A DNA stretch of 64,000 bases from Urechis unicinctus (GCA_034190875.2 CM067348.1:35095826-35159825); one strand, 5' to 3'; positions 36,740 through 47,688 are shown, counted from the stretch's first letter. Notes: generated by a model not told the origin, from the sequence alone. Numbers and translations: made by a program.

Positions 36740-37745
36740 CAACGTTTTCTGCGAGGTCATATTTACCGAGAAAAATAACGAATTGACTCTTTTGGTATTA
36801 TTAATATACTACATTTCAAGGTGTTCAATGCGTAATTAAACTGTCATGGTAGTAAAAACCATCAGTGTCTCATTTGTGTTCGATTGATGTGCTACCATGG
36901 GTGTGGTGCGAGCGATAATATGTGTGACTAACCGTTGGCATCGGACGGTGTTAATTTGACTAATTTTGACTCGTTGCTTAATTAAAATTATTAAATTATC
37001 TGCCAATTACTTACTAGCAATTGAAATAAATTGCAATTTTTTTCAATATTTACTTCATAACAAACATTGGAATTGAAAGGACAGCTGCTTTATTATTTTA
37101 TTTATTCATTTGATTAATTATTCGTTCATTATTTGATCAATTAAATATAAACAGTTGTTTTGTATGACTTGAAAATTTGGATTAAATAGTCCATCACCTT
37201 AGATATAGTGAATACTTATTCATTATCTGAATAGTATACATCATGCACATCAATGTTGCTTTCCACTTCTTGGTTGAAATGAAAATGATATAGTTATGTC
37301 CCATTGTGAGTTATTGGTACTTTGACATGTGCATTCTACATTCAAAAGAGTACTCAGCATTGAGGTGTTTAGCCACGCTTCAGTTCATCATTGAAAAATT
37401 CAAGCACGAACGTTGGCACTTGTAAAGGCATAAGCAGTAACAGTTTCTCCATCTCGTCTACAAAATATGCCATAGATTGAAAAGGCTTGCAGCACAACAA
37501 AGAATATACAGGTTTTGTAAGATTCTAAGGAAACAACAGATGACGCTAATCCAGTAACTTATCTATTGATATTGGTTGCCGTCTTTTAAAAGCCCATATA
37601 ATGACACTATGCTGGTCATTATGATCAGTCTGCAATGGAATGTTTTGTCCCTCTGTTCCATATTGCAGCAGTAATTTCAAGGTGGCAGTATCGTGGTTCA
37701 GAACAGCCAGGTGCAATGGATTCTTTACGACATGGTTAACAGCCT
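36740..37745. other. Non-coding stretch
   Basis: AT-rich, no gene or repeat recognised. Confidence 0.4.
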
Positions 37746-37750
37746 GAAGG

Positions 37751-38092
37751 CCCCCTGTGTGTTCAGGAGAAGAATAGGACCACTGTATCCTTCTGTATGT
37801 CGTAAGAGGCTACTAACGGGGACAAACCTGTTGGCCATGGGCTGTGACTCGTGTCAATGGACAAGGGGATCATGGAGGTTGATTGGAGAGGTCCTTATGA
37901 GGGTCATATCTACAATACACCTCTTCGGCCTGGATTGCCCTGGGATAATCGTTTCCATTTCCATCTTTTCCGTCTCCATTTCTCCTTGAAGGCAGCTGCT
38001 TAATCAGGTCAATCTTATCTATAAACCTTTCTTGGCACCATATAACACATGTTGAGTGTTGGTGTGCCATTAAACCCTATACTTACCTTACC
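37751..38092 (+). mobile_element. SINE-like element, diverged copy
   Basis: Shows the family landmarks in order: AGAATAGGACCACTGTATCC, GTCGTAAGAGGC, CCTGTTGGCC, CATATCTACAATACACC, GGCAGCTGCTTAATCAGGTC and the tail GTGTTGGTGTGCC-TTAAACC. Internally shorter than 400 bp. Confidence 0.85.
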
Positions 38093-38599
38093 AACAAAAC
38101 ATATCACACATCATTTTTCATTTTGTCCTTAACTTACCTCACCTTGCAGAACACTTTTCCACAACTGTCACATTATCGTCCAATTACTTATGTCTGCTTC
38201 ACCTCTTCTCCCAGGAGAGCTTGGTGGATGGTTTTAACATAGATGTTTTTAACAGTTTTGTATTACACAACCCAGGTGGGTCATTTTGTCTTGCTGTGTT
38301 GCTAGTTGGGCTCACCACTGTAATACACGTTCAGGAGATCGAATTCACAGAGGAATCAACCCGCAGAAATGTTCTGTTGAATATTTGCTAAATCATACTG
38401 AATTTCAGCTATGAGGGCATTACCAATTGGTAAATTAGGCCAATGTTGTGTCACCTGAAGTTCTCCAAATTTTCTTCTTTATCAGTAAATCGAAGACGTT
38501 TGAGTAACATTTCTTGAAAATGTCGAAAAAAAACACACAGGATGTTTTGATGAGCATGAAAAGACTAGTTTCATGAGAACTTCTGTGAGTGTTCGTCAA

Positions 38600-39050
38600 A
38601 AGTAACCGTCCTCGGAGCTGGATATGGTATCTCATGAAAGTAACCGTCCTCGGAGCTGGATATGGTATCTGATGAAAGTGATCGTCCTCGGAAATATGGT
38701 ACTGATGTTCCTCGGAGCTGGATATGGTATTGCCGTCCTCGGAGCTGGATATGGTATCTGATGAAAGTAATCGTCCTCGGAGCTGGATATGGTATCTGAT
38801 GAAAGTAATCGTCCTCGGAGCTGGATATGATATGGTAATCGTCTCGGATGGATATGGTATCTCATGAAAGTAACCGTCCTCGGAGCTGGATATGGTATCT
38901 GATGAAAGTGATCGTCCTCGGAGCTGGATATGGTATCTGATGAAAGTGATCGTCTTCGGAGCTGGATATGGTATCTCATGAAAGTTTCCTCGGATCGACT
39001 TCTGTGGATTGGTATCTGTGAAAGTTCGTCCTCGGAGATATGGTATCCAA
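38600..39050. repeat. 38-bp minisatellite
   Basis: About ten to twelve units of CGTCCTCGGAGCTGGATATG plus GTATCTGATGAAAGTAAT, some truncated. Because 38 is not a multiple of 3, the long Ser/Arg/Tyr-rich minus-strand frames across it are artefacts. Confidence 0.95.
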
Positions 39051-39138
39051 TTTCTCACCCAAAGCCTGCTTTGTGATCGAAGAGGCTAAGAGTAATGCCT
39101 GCCATTTATTAACATATATACATTTACAACAACCTGGA

Positions 39139-39440
39139 CTTATAGGGGGCAACTTGTGTGGGTGGGCAGTGGGTTCCTGGTGGTTGAGCGGAGTGGTCCT
39201 TTTGAGGGCCATATCTGCAATACACCACTTAGACCCGGATTTCACTTAGATGAGAGGCTGGAATGACTTGGTTCAGTTAGTAGTCTGGTGGTTACATATC
39301 CTAGGATACTATTTGCGTTTTTATCTTTTTCATCATCCACTTTTTTTTTTTCCCATTTATTCTACAAGCAGGCTGCTTAATCAGGTCAAACTTATCTATT
39401 AACATATACGTGTTTGTGTGCTGTTTAACCCTATACTCAC
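39139..39440 (+). mobile_element. SINE-like element, 5' shortened
   Basis: Starts within the family body (TAGGGGGCAACTTGTG) and keeps GGTTGAGCGGAGTGGTCC, the GGCTGCTTAATCAGGTCAAA block and the 3' tail, ending in CTCACTCA as in the 58.2-kb copy, so probably the same subfamily. Confidence 0.85.
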
Positions 39441-39970
39441 TCATAAATATGAAAGTGTGAAAAAAAAAAGTATTTAGATCATTATCGTACAATAGGGGTT
39501 TTAAGGGTTTTAATGAAGTTTGTTCCATTACCCTGAGAGGAGATAAATCGTTAACCTCTTGGCGTAGTTTTCTTTGCAACTCTATGACAGAATTTGGCTT
39601 CACTATTGATGGGAGATGAACTGGGGTTAACACACATTACTGAATAATGATCACACCAGGTGACAATAATGAAGTCTCCTTGTTGGAAGTTCCACTAATT
39701 GGGTTGTTGGTTCACTCTTCTTCGAAGTAACAGTGCATGCCTGGCGCTGTTGCTGGTCTCCTGTAAGCAAGCCCCGGGGACACAACATCCTTGTGTCATC
39801 GTAAACGGGTCCTGTCCGACACATTAACGGATCCTTTCTAATGCACGTATGTGGCTTGAATATCCCTCCCCTTGTGTTGTAAAATCTGACTTCTCCTGGT
39901 GTTTGAATCCAGGCAGAGTAACCAGAACTATTATATGGAAGTGGCCAAGTGGAAATGTGGAAATATATTT
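39441..39970. other. Unassigned stretch
   Basis: A minus-strand frame (39301-39633) encodes VHLPSIVKPNSVIELQRKLR, which looks protein-like, but I cannot assign it. The rest shows nothing. Confidence 0.3.
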
Positions 39971-39971
39971 A

Positions 39972-40690
39972 CTACATTGGGTTAACCAATTGGAGCTGGG
40001 CTCGGTAGATGTGGTCATATTCTTTCCCCCAGAAAGCTAATGGCTCGGCAATCTTAGCATAGTTATGTACACATTGTCTATAGCGGCCAGTCATGCCTAC
40101 AAATGACCGAACATCTTTCACGGTCTGTGGGGTAGATAGATTCACAATTGCAGATACTTTGTCCGGGTCGGTGTAAATACCATTTGCTGACACACTATAA
40201 CCCAATAATTTAACTTCTTTCAGTCCGAAATTACACTTCGCAGGTTTTAACTTTAGTCTAGCTTCATGCAGACGGTCAAAGACTAATTGAAGGTGCTCCA
40301 GATGTTCCGCTGTGGTACGAAAATACACTACAATGTCATCTAAATAAAAACGGAGTGTCCAATGAGGCCTTCTAACAAAATCCATAGTACGCTGGAATGT
40401 CGCTGGGGCGGTGGGGAGACCCTATGGCATGTGCGTATATCCGTATAGACCATGATGACAGCGGAAAGCTGTTATCTCAATATCCTCTTCTGACACTGGT
40501 ATTTGATGGTTGCCCGATTTGAGGTCTAGTGTGCTAAATACCGAACTTCAGCCAACCTGGTCAAAAATATCTTGAATGAGAGGTAAGGGGTATTGGTCTT
40601 TGACTGTGACGCTGTTAAATAGTACGCTCAAAATCGTATTGAGCTATCTTTCTTGGGGACTACTAGAGTGATAAGAGAGACCCATAGTGA
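39972..40690 (-). pseudogene. Ty3/gypsy reverse transcriptase (relic)
   Basis: On the minus strand the 3' half is an open frame (40385 down to 39972). It has TMDFV, the catalytic YLDDIVVY, the helix EHLEHLQLVFDRL, KLKPAKCNF, the LGYSVSANGI connection motif and DPDKVSAIVN, all typical of Ty3/gypsy Pol. Upstream (40690-40386) the fingers and palm are present in changing frames (ITLVVPKKDSSIRF, then a LPLI-like region and HGLYG). The element stops inside the RT-RNase H linker at about 39972, after which the sequence is unrelated. No integrase lies nearby. The family copies RNA in capsid-like particles; this copy is dead. Confidence 0.85.
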
Positions 40691-40984
40691 ATGCGTTTGG
40701 TCAATGCAGTTCTGCAAGCAGCTTGTTTTATCGGCTGCGAGGTCAAGTGGCTTTTCATGAGTGTCATTCTGCGGGTCCCATTGGTTCTGTTTTGTCTATT
40801 TGCCTTCACAATCCATGCGATTGGCTCGTTGCCCACATTTGACAAGATAGTAAATGAGCCAGAAAATACCACTGACTTCTGGCACAACGGATGGAGCGGC
40901 CATTGGGTATCAAAACCATGTCAACACGTTTCACCTTTAAACTATGACACCTTCCCCCCGGCGAATTGCGATATCACCAAGAAA

Positions 40985-41190
40985 ACATTGATGTGGTATT
41001 CTGTCGACTATGACTGCATTATGTACACTGAATACGGTTTGTCCGTGAACAGTTATTTTCTGTCCAGTGACAAAAATGAGTTCACAAGGTGCTTTTAACT
41101 ATTTAATTTGGTAAGTGGAGGTTATTATATGATCAAACACGTACACGAGGCACCGGTATCAATGAGAGCTTCACATGTGATATTGTGTAG
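40985..41190 (-). pseudogene. Ty3/gypsy aspartic protease (relic)
   Basis: Between gag and RT on the minus strand. LHNITCEALIDTGASCTCLI contains the catalytic D-T-G-A triad. After two stops the same frame continues with CELIFVTGQKITVHGQTVF and HQCFLGDIAI, the flap and the second psi-loop (FLGDI) of retropepsins. It overlaps a plus-strand open frame of 135 codons, which I treat as a shadow. Confidence 0.8.
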
Positions 41191-41364
41191 TTCCAACAGT
41201 ACCCACGAGCGTCCATCGCTTATCGTCGCAACGCACCTTTACACGTTTTTTTAAGGCTGTTGATGACGGGACATGCTTGAAGTTGCAACACGTTTGCATA
41301 TGGGGCGTCCTTCGGGTGTCCATAATGAACTTTGACGCTGTTATTTTCTGGTGTTTGCAGGGAT

Positions 41365-42082
41365 TTAAGACTTGTTTTCAACTTTGATTTTCGCTATTTT
41401 GGACGACAACTTGTCGAGGCATTTACCGAGGTCCTCTACAATTTTCCGGAGTTGGTCATTGGCCTTGACGGTACAAATCATAGCTTCTTGGAAGACGCTT
41501 GCCTCCATTGGTTCGCTAGTCATACCTAGTCGCTTTGCTCCCGCATAGTTTGACACGCAGGCCATTGCTTCAGGCAGAATGTTATAAGACCGCTTTCCAA
41601 CAATCGTTTTACAATGCTGCTGTCTTTTAATCCCTAGGCGCGGAGGAAAATGCGGATCTGGTCGGCATTCCTCTGCTTTGGGAATGCGGCGTCGGCGGCC
41701 TCCCAGAAGCGTCGATTCAAGCTCTCATCAGTTTCATAAGTCGTCTGCTTTAAATGCTCCGGGTTTCATGTAGAGGGGGCCAGGGAGTCGCTTCGTGGTC
41801 GTCCTGCAGACTGAGAAACCATTCCAGCTCCGCACAATGGAACCAGAAACACTGCCGGTAGATGATGACGGTTCCTCTTAGGTTTTGAACCAGCAGGATA
41901 AATATTTCTACCTTCCTTAACAGCAAGAGGGGATTAACCATCAAGTACCGCAACGTGTCGGGTCTGCTACTTCACGATTTCTCGCTGTCGGTTCAATGCT
42001 GTTGTGCGGTGCGTTCCACCATTGCTCGTGTTTCCGTGACAATGAGCGCCTGGGTATATTTGTGAAATTGTTGTTGATTCAT
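41365..42082 (-). pseudogene. Ty3/gypsy Gag (relic)
   Basis: Starts at an ATG (42080-42082) 15-20 bases after the primer-binding site. MNQQQFHKYTQALIVTETRA opens the frame. After stops and frame changes come TTYETDESLNRRFWEAADAA, NADQIRIFLRA, GLKDSSIVKRLLE and AMACVSNYAGAKRLGM, ending with a coiled-coil-like DQLRKIVEDLGKCLDKLSS. Length and position fit a capsid-type Gag without an obvious zinc knuckle. At least two stops and two frameshifts. Confidence 0.65.
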
Positions 42083-42098
42083 GGTAACTTAAAACAGT

Positions 42099-42114
42099 TT
42101 CGTCCAGGTCGCCA
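42099..42114 (-). other. Primer-binding site of the Ty3/gypsy relic
   Basis: TGGCGACCTGGACG on the minus strand directly follows the putative LTR end (TTTTACA). A TGGCGACC start is complementary to the 3' end of a tRNA, of the type used by mdg1-like Ty3/gypsy elements (tRNA-Arg in that group). Confidence 0.55.
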
Positions 42115-42116
42115 GT

Positions 42117-42425
42117 TGTAAAATTGATGTCTCCCTCTTATTGAGAGTTTATCTTTCCAAAGTTCTTAATTCGAATCCGGCGGGGCAATGGTGTTCCCCG
42201 TCTGGGATGGCTTGACGTTCCAGCCCTGAGCATTATTGAGCCTGTTTCCTTGCTAACACCTTTGCCAGTCTTCTGCTTCTTTTGAGGTGTATTTAAAGTG
42301 TCCGTCACTTATAGTGTTCCCCCAGTAGTAAAGCTTGAGGATGGTCTTCTGTGTTGCGGCTGTGGTGCTTGAAGTTGAACCTTGGAGGTACCGTGATTGC
42401 GTTATTTTTAGTTCAGATAAACACA
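42117..42425 (-). repeat. Probable 5' LTR of the Ty3/gypsy relic
   Basis: On the minus strand a ~309-bp block begins TGTGTTTATCTG and ends CAATTTTACA just before the primer-binding site. It contains a TATA-like TTTAAATA and a CTCAATAAGAG near the end. No second LTR was found in the window, so the left boundary is a guess from the TG...CA rule. Confidence 0.4.
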
Positions 42426-42429
42426 TTTT

Positions 42430-43255
42430 AATCCTCCTAGCATGATGACATAAATGTTCCTGTCTAAACTGAATAGCACATTGAAGATGATTGGAAGGGA
42501 TAGAGCTAATAAATGATTAAAAACGCAATACAAAGGAGGATTATGTAATGCTGAAGAGGTACATGTATAAAACTGTTACTCTGTAAAAAAAGATCAACTT
42601 TTATACTCACTTGAGGCTGGGACTGAGATCGAGGCTTAAGTTGGGCAGGTTTGCTCACATGTACAGGAATTGCAGGTAGCTTCTTGGGAATGTGAAATAC
42701 TTGGTGTTGTGCCGTCACCTTGATTTGGTGAGCAGACTTATCCTGCTAGAGGATAGTTTATAACCTTCATGTTATGGCTGATGTCTCTCTGACATCATAA
42801 CTTAGTGATAAACAAGACGTTCAATTTAATGCTCCCTTTCCAAGAGATATTCATTGAAGCATATCAGCAAAATTTTACAGTAAATTTATATTTTGATGGC
42901 TTGCATTTATACATTAATGGGAAAAATAATTGACAGATTTTGTTTGCTTCAGTGACATACATGTATATCTAAAAAACCATATAGATATATACGCTATCAA
43001 ATAAAACTGTCAAAATTGATTTAATTTTATGCTCTGTACAAGAGTTAAATGATTAAAAAAAAGATAGTAATCGCTTAATCTATTTATATCAGGTAATTCT
43101 AATCACAATGGGCCTAAGTGAGTGATACATTTTCTGTCATTACTTTCAGCTGAGATCCCTGAGCAGGTTTATTTTTCACAGCTACATTTAGAGTTTGCTT
43201 CCTTGGAATAAGCAAAATCTGGACAGTAGCCATGATAGTCTTTGTCTGCTGTGCC
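42430..43255. other. Non-coding stretch
   Basis: AT-rich; nothing recognised. Confidence 0.4.
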
Positions 43256-43259
43256 GGAT

Positions 43260-43490
43260 TCTTCCGCTGATCAGGCTTCTTCTACTGTGCAGTAGAACAC
43301 ATCAACAAGAAGTGTGTCAATTGAACATGGTAATGCAGAGGATGTAGTTTTGGCAGCAAGATCAATTAGATGATTAGGGCAACCAAGCACAATGTGGTTT
43401 GGCTGACACTTTATGAGCCGTGCTACCAACTCCCTTATGAACACCAATCATGACAGATGCAATAATCCAGACATAATTGCTGCAAACGAA
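43260..43490 (-). pseudogene. hAT/DUF4371-like transposase-derived relic
   Basis: On the minus strand: ASVMIGVHKG, a frame change, then ARLIKCQPNHIVLGCPNHL, IDLAAKTTSSALP and IDTLLVDVFYCT, ending in TGA. The GCPNHLxxLAAK and VDVFY blocks resemble the region around the conserved C..H in hAT-related transposase-like proteins common in invertebrates. Only ~65 residues remain. The LINE fragment at 43461 abuts it. Confidence 0.5.
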
Positions 43491-44047
43491 ATCCCCGCAA
43501 CACCACCCTGGCAATTGATCACACCAACAATAGACATAAATCAAATGCGAATGACCTCTTGATAAAATTTAATGAACTTAAAGAACATCACAAAGACAAG
43601 ATACATATTTATACTGATGGATCCAAAGATGCAAACCGTGTGGGCGCTGGAGTCGTGTTCAGACCTCAGACCCACAAGGAAAGACTGCCTGGTGCAGCAT
43701 CTGTTTTTACAGCCGAAGTTACCGCAATAAGGATGCCATTGGGCCTTATTGCTCACCGTCCCAATGCGGATTTTACAATTTTTAGTGATTCTTTATCTGC
43801 CCTGGAGGCAATTGGGAATAAGTTGTTATCGTGCCATATTGTTGTAGATATTTTAGAAAATCTTACTCATTTATCCATGCTGGGAAAAAATGTTGAGTTT
43901 GTCTGGGTACCCAGTCACATAGGTATCCCAGGCAACGAAAGAGCCGATAGGACTGCAAAAGAAGCCCTACATGAGCCAGTGTCTGAAACCAAGATTCCCT
44001 TTGCAGACTTAAAACCGCAGGTCGTCAAACTTTTTAAACAGAAATTG
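43461..44047 (+). mobile_element. LINE (second subfamily) RNase H fragment
   Basis: Homologous to 60221-60780. It contains a complete-looking RNase H core: IHIYTDGSKDANRVGAG (Asp), FTAEVTAIRM (Glu), FTIFSDSLSALEAIGN (Asp) and VWVPSHIGIPGNERADR (His and Asp). A ~17-bp deletion at 43535 shifts the frame relative to the other copy, and the fragment ends in FKQK where a SINE-bearing sequence follows. The N-terminal RT and endonuclease are absent. The domain degrades RNA in RNA:DNA hybrids during target-primed reverse transcription. Confidence 0.85.
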
Positions 44048-44083
44048 ACGTTTTTAAACGGTTACAACTCATGCACCCTCTTC

Positions 44084-44485
44084 GAGTCCGGGGGAAGAAT
44101 AGGTCGACTGTATCCTACTGCATGTCATAAAAGGCGACTAATAGGAGACAACCTGTTGGCTGTGGGTTGCAACTCGTGTCGGTGGGCTGTGGGTTGAGTG
44201 GAGCGGTCCTTGCAAGGGCTATATCTGCAATACGCAACTTAGACCCAGATTTCACCTAGACGAGAGGCTTAAATGGCCTGGTCCAGTTAATCGGATGGTG
44301 GTGACTTTCCCTAGGATGATCGTTTGCATCTTTATCTTTTTAATGTCAACCCCGTGTTAATTGTCTCTTTTCTCCTTTATCCTAATAGGCGGCTGCTTAA
44401 TTGGGTCAATCTTGTCGATTTACCTTTCAAGGCGGCATTTAACACATGAATGTTGGTGTGCCGTTAAACCCTATACTTATCTTAC
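44084..44485 (+). mobile_element. SINE-like element
   Basis: Near full-length copy (about 400 bp) starting CGAGTCCGGGGGAAGAATAG and ending GTGTGCCGTTAAACCCTATA plus CTTATCTTAC. It sits directly after the LINE RNase H fragment, and its frame fuses to the LINE frame for ~40 codons by chance. Confidence 0.9.
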
Positions 44486-44630
44486 TATCATTTGGAATTT
44501 TGAATAACATCTTTCATCAATTGTATTGTTATAAAGACAGCTAGGGTTGCGTTTGAGTTGCATAACGTTTTTGATTCATTACATTATCGCATATATTTTG
44601 AATAACAATCGCGAAATATGGCGATACATT
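44486..44630. repeat. Direct repeat, left copy
   Basis: CATCTTTCATCAATTGTATT, AAGACAGCTAGGGTTGCGTT and CGCATATATTTTGAATAACA occur here and again at about 44848-44975, flanking a 33-bp tandem array. Confidence 0.9.
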
Positions 44631-44651
44631 TTGACCTTTTCTTTGATAACC

Positions 44652-44830
44652 GCCTAGTGGCTACACTTTTTCCATCTTAGAACAGCCTAGTGGCTACACT
44701 TGTTCCATCTTAGTACTGCCTAGTGACTACATTTGTTCCATTTTATAACCGCCTAGTGGCTACACTAGTTCCATCTTTGAACAGCCTAGTGGTTACATTT
44801 GTTCCATTTCATGACAGCCTGGTGGTTTTA
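44652..44830. repeat. 33-bp tandem repeat, five units
   Basis: Units begin GCCTAGTGGCTACACTTGTT and end CCATCTTAGAACA. Five full units plus a partial one; 33 bp keeps one reading frame open but no protein-like content is seen. Confidence 0.93.
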
Positions 44831-44847
44831 ATGTCCCCACCATAATC

Positions 44848-44975
44848 TCATTTGGAATAACATCTTTCATCAATTGTATTGTTATAAAGACAGCTAGGGT
44901 TGCGTTGGAGTAGCATTCATTACATAATCGCATATATTTTGAATAACAAACGCGAAATATGTCAATACATTTGTT
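44848..44975. repeat. Direct repeat, right copy
   Basis: Right copy of the 44486-44630 block, with ~20 bp deleted. Confidence 0.9.
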
Positions 44976-45020
44976 CACATATATATATGCGCTCAATAAC
45001 AATAACCCATCACACACATT

Positions 45021-45397
45021 GTGGGTCCGGGTGTAGAATAAGTCCACTGTATCCTCCTGCATGACGTAAGAGGCGACTAATAGGGGCAACCTGTTGGCCG
45101 TGGGTAGCGTCTTGTGTCAGTGGACAATGGGATCCAAGTGGTTAAGTGGAGCTATTCTTTTTTTGGCCATATCTGCAACACACCACTTTGGCCCGGATTT
45201 CGTCTAGATGAGATGCTGGAATGGCCTGGTTCAGTCAATCTCCCTGGTATAATTGTTTCCATTTTTATCTTTTCCATCTCCATTTTCATTTATTATAGGA
45301 GGCTTCTTAATGAGGTCAATCTTATCTATTAAGCTTTCATGGCACCACATAACACATAGTGTTGGTGTGCCGTTTACCCCTTTGCTTACCGTACCTT
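45021..45397 (+). mobile_element. SINE-like element
   Basis: Starts GTGGGTCCGGGTGTAGAATA, contains GTCATAAG-type and box-B-like segments in diverged form, then GGCTTCTTAATGAGGTCAAT and the GTGTTGGTGTGCCGTT tail. Confidence 0.88.
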
Positions 45398-45482
45398 CAG
45401 CTCCATATCGCAGCTGTAACTTCACGGCGGCAGTGTGGTGATGCAGATCATCCAGGTGGAATAAAGTCTTATGCTCTCTGAA

Positions 45483-45665
45483 GATCCAGGGGAAGAAAAG
45501 GTCCTATGTATATTTCTGCATGTCATAAGAGGCGACTAACAGGGAGCAACCTGTTAGCCGTGGGTTGTAACTCGTGTTAGTGGACAAAGCGATCCAGGTG
45601 GTTGAGCAGAGCGGTCCTTTTGAGGGCCGTATCTTCAACACACTACTCTCTTCCACAGATTTCGC
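45483..45665 (+). mobile_element. SINE-like element, 3' truncated
   Basis: Covers only the 5' half (GGGGAAGAAAAGGTCCTATG, GTCATAAGAGGCGACTAACA, GGTTGAGCAGAGCGGTCC) and stops at CAACACACTACTC. Confidence 0.85.
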
Positions 45666-45896
45666 CATCGCTGTGCTCTCATTAGTTGAAATTGGAAGAT
45701 AATATGTGTTTGAGGCTCTGTGGTCGATGGCAGAATACAGACTTCTGTGATTAATTAGAATTATTTTCTTGGGACTTGGTTTGCTGCTCTGTCCTTCGGT
45801 GGGTCCAATGGGAACCTTCCTGCGTGTTGAGAAATTGGTGGTTTGATATCTGGCTCTGTTTGTTGGATCGACAGCTGAGCTGATCTTTAGCTTCAT
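45640..45896 (-). other. Unrecognised open frame abutting a SINE
   Basis: A minus-strand frame of ~85 codons outside the SINE (MKLKISSAVDPTNRARYQTT, then ASNTYYLPISTN) runs on into the antisense of the SINE. Polar, Ser/Thr/Lys-rich, no domain recognised. Could be an exon or chance. Confidence 0.2.
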
Positions 45897-45899
45897 ATA

Positions 45900-47015
45900 T
45901 CAGCTGTTTGATTATTATATTCCTGTTAATGCATCACGCCATCATATTTTAACCTTACACAATTAAGCACAAATAACCCATTGAGGGTTGATTAATGAAA
46001 ACTGAGTGCTGTTTAGAAAATTGGTAATGTATCATAGTGTGCTTATATCATCGTGTGGTCATAATGCTGTTAATTCAATCATAGATAGTCATCATTAATG
46101 GTTTAACCAGAGTATGTATGATGGCATGCTAAAATTTATGATAAAATTTAATTTCATAAGATTACTTGCCTATATCTCTCTGGATGATACCGATTTATAA
46201 AGCGTTTGCATACTAGTGCTATATGATACAATCGCACACTTTCTTAATACAGCTTCTTGTAAATAATGCCTGTAAACAAAAATAATTTAACCAGGAATAC
46301 CATTTCTAATCACCAATATCTGTACATTTGATAATTTTTCAATCAATTGATCAAAGCTATCTGCATGTACCTAGCTTCCCAGCGTGGAACTGGTATTTAT
46401 AGGCCATGTAATACGTGTGAGTTGCGATTCTGCGCATCCAAGTTCGGCATTAGAACCTTGGGACACAGGTGTCAGTCGAAATTTTACTTAAGTAAGTTTC
46501 CTCTTTTTCTTGCGTCTGTTATGTCATGACTGCACTTCAATATTTGATCGTCAGAAGAAATCTAATTGTCAAGCACAGCATTTGTGTTGAATAAACAATC
46601 TTGTTTTGAGGTGCTAATGTAGCTTAACCATTGTAGTTGATGTAGTTTCATTATGGCTAAGTTTCAAAATTACGAACATGTAACTTGACCCTTGATTAAA
46701 TCCTTGAAACTCAATTGTCTTGTCATCATGGTTTCCTAACTGTAACGTTATGATATACATCATAGCGCTAGTGATAGGAAACATGTCCAGTCTTTCCTGT
46801 TTTATTTGAAAATATGAAGCTCATATAAAAATAACTCAAGAGTCATTGTCTTCAGGGCAAATTACTGAATGAAATGCAATATATTTTTAACCATTTAAAA
46901 GTGACAAATAGACAAGAGTTGCAACTGTAACCAGGTTTTATTATACCCATCACCAGCTATTAAGCATACTTCGAAACTAAAACAAAATGAAAATTTTAAT
47001 TAACTTTTTTCATGG
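45900..47015. other. Non-coding stretch
   Basis: AT-rich; nothing recognised. Confidence 0.4.
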
Positions 47016-47019
47016 ATAT

Positions 47020-47222
47020 AATGTAATTGTTAACAATGGTCACAACAACATTGAACGGCAACAGTTCGAGAATTTCGTCTAAGTGAACATCACACGCAGA
47101 AGTGAGTTTGTCCACGTCACAATCAAATTCATCATCATCAAGAAGGGGGGAGTTTCTCCCCACAAATCCCAATCAATAAACTTTCCAGATCCTGGTTTGG
47201 TGGCTGCTCACAGCTCACATAT
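47020..47222 (-). CDS. Probable downstream exon of the OB-fold gene
   Basis: On the minus strand an acceptor (GCTGTGTGCAG) precedes an open segment encoding YVSCEQPPNQDLESLLIGIC, then GEKLPP, and after a one-base shift in a C6 run LDDDEFDCDVDKLTSACDV and HLDEILELLPF. It lies in the same orientation as the OB-fold exons at 47972-48875 and is separated from them by an intron that holds a SINE. The phase does not fit directly (TG plus A would make a stop), so another exon or acceptor is needed. Moderate to low confidence. Confidence 0.35.
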
Positions 47223-47255
47223 CTGCACACAGCAATATAACAAATAAATTGCATT

Positions 47256-47688
47256 ACATATACATGGCCCCCCTGTGGGTCCGGGGGTAGAATAGGTCCA
47301 CTGTATCCCTCTGCATGTCGTAAGAGGCGACTTAGGGGGCGACCTGTTGGCCGTGGGTTGCGACTCGTGTCGGTGGACAATGGGATGCAGGTGGTTGAGC
47401 GGTTTCGTCTTTTTGAGGGCCATATCTGCAACACACTACTCTGGCCCGGATATTGCCTAGACGATAGGCTGGAATGGCCTGGTCCTGTCAAGCAGCTTGT
47501 GGTGACTTGCCCTAGGATAATCGTTTCCATTTTTATCTTTTTCCATCTCCATTTTCATTTATCCTAGAAGGCGGCGGCTTAATCAGGTCAATCTAATCTA
47601 ACAACCTTTCTTGGCGCCATATAACACATGAGTGTTGGTGTGTCGTTAAACCCTATACTTACCTTACCTTACCTAACATATACACGGC
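47256..47688 (+). mobile_element. SINE-like element with target duplication
   Basis: Full-length copy (47269-47675) flanked by ACATATACATGGC (47256-47268) and ACATATACACGGC (47676-47688), a 13-bp target duplication with one mismatch. It sits in the putative intron of the minus-strand OB-fold gene, in antisense. Confidence 0.9.

Noticed and set aside
38145..38185. Half a C2H2 finger on the minus strand (CDSCGKVF)
   Set aside because: Only about 8 residues, too short to separate from chance.
38435..39058. 207-codon Ser/Arg-rich minus-strand frame
   Set aside because: Translation of the 38-bp minisatellite.
40691..41098. Plus-strand 135-codon frame with a signal-peptide-like start, at first read as an envelope or secreted protein
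   Set aside because: The minus strand of the same DNA encodes the Ty3/gypsy protease (DTGA, FLGDI), between gag and RT. The plus frame is a shadow.
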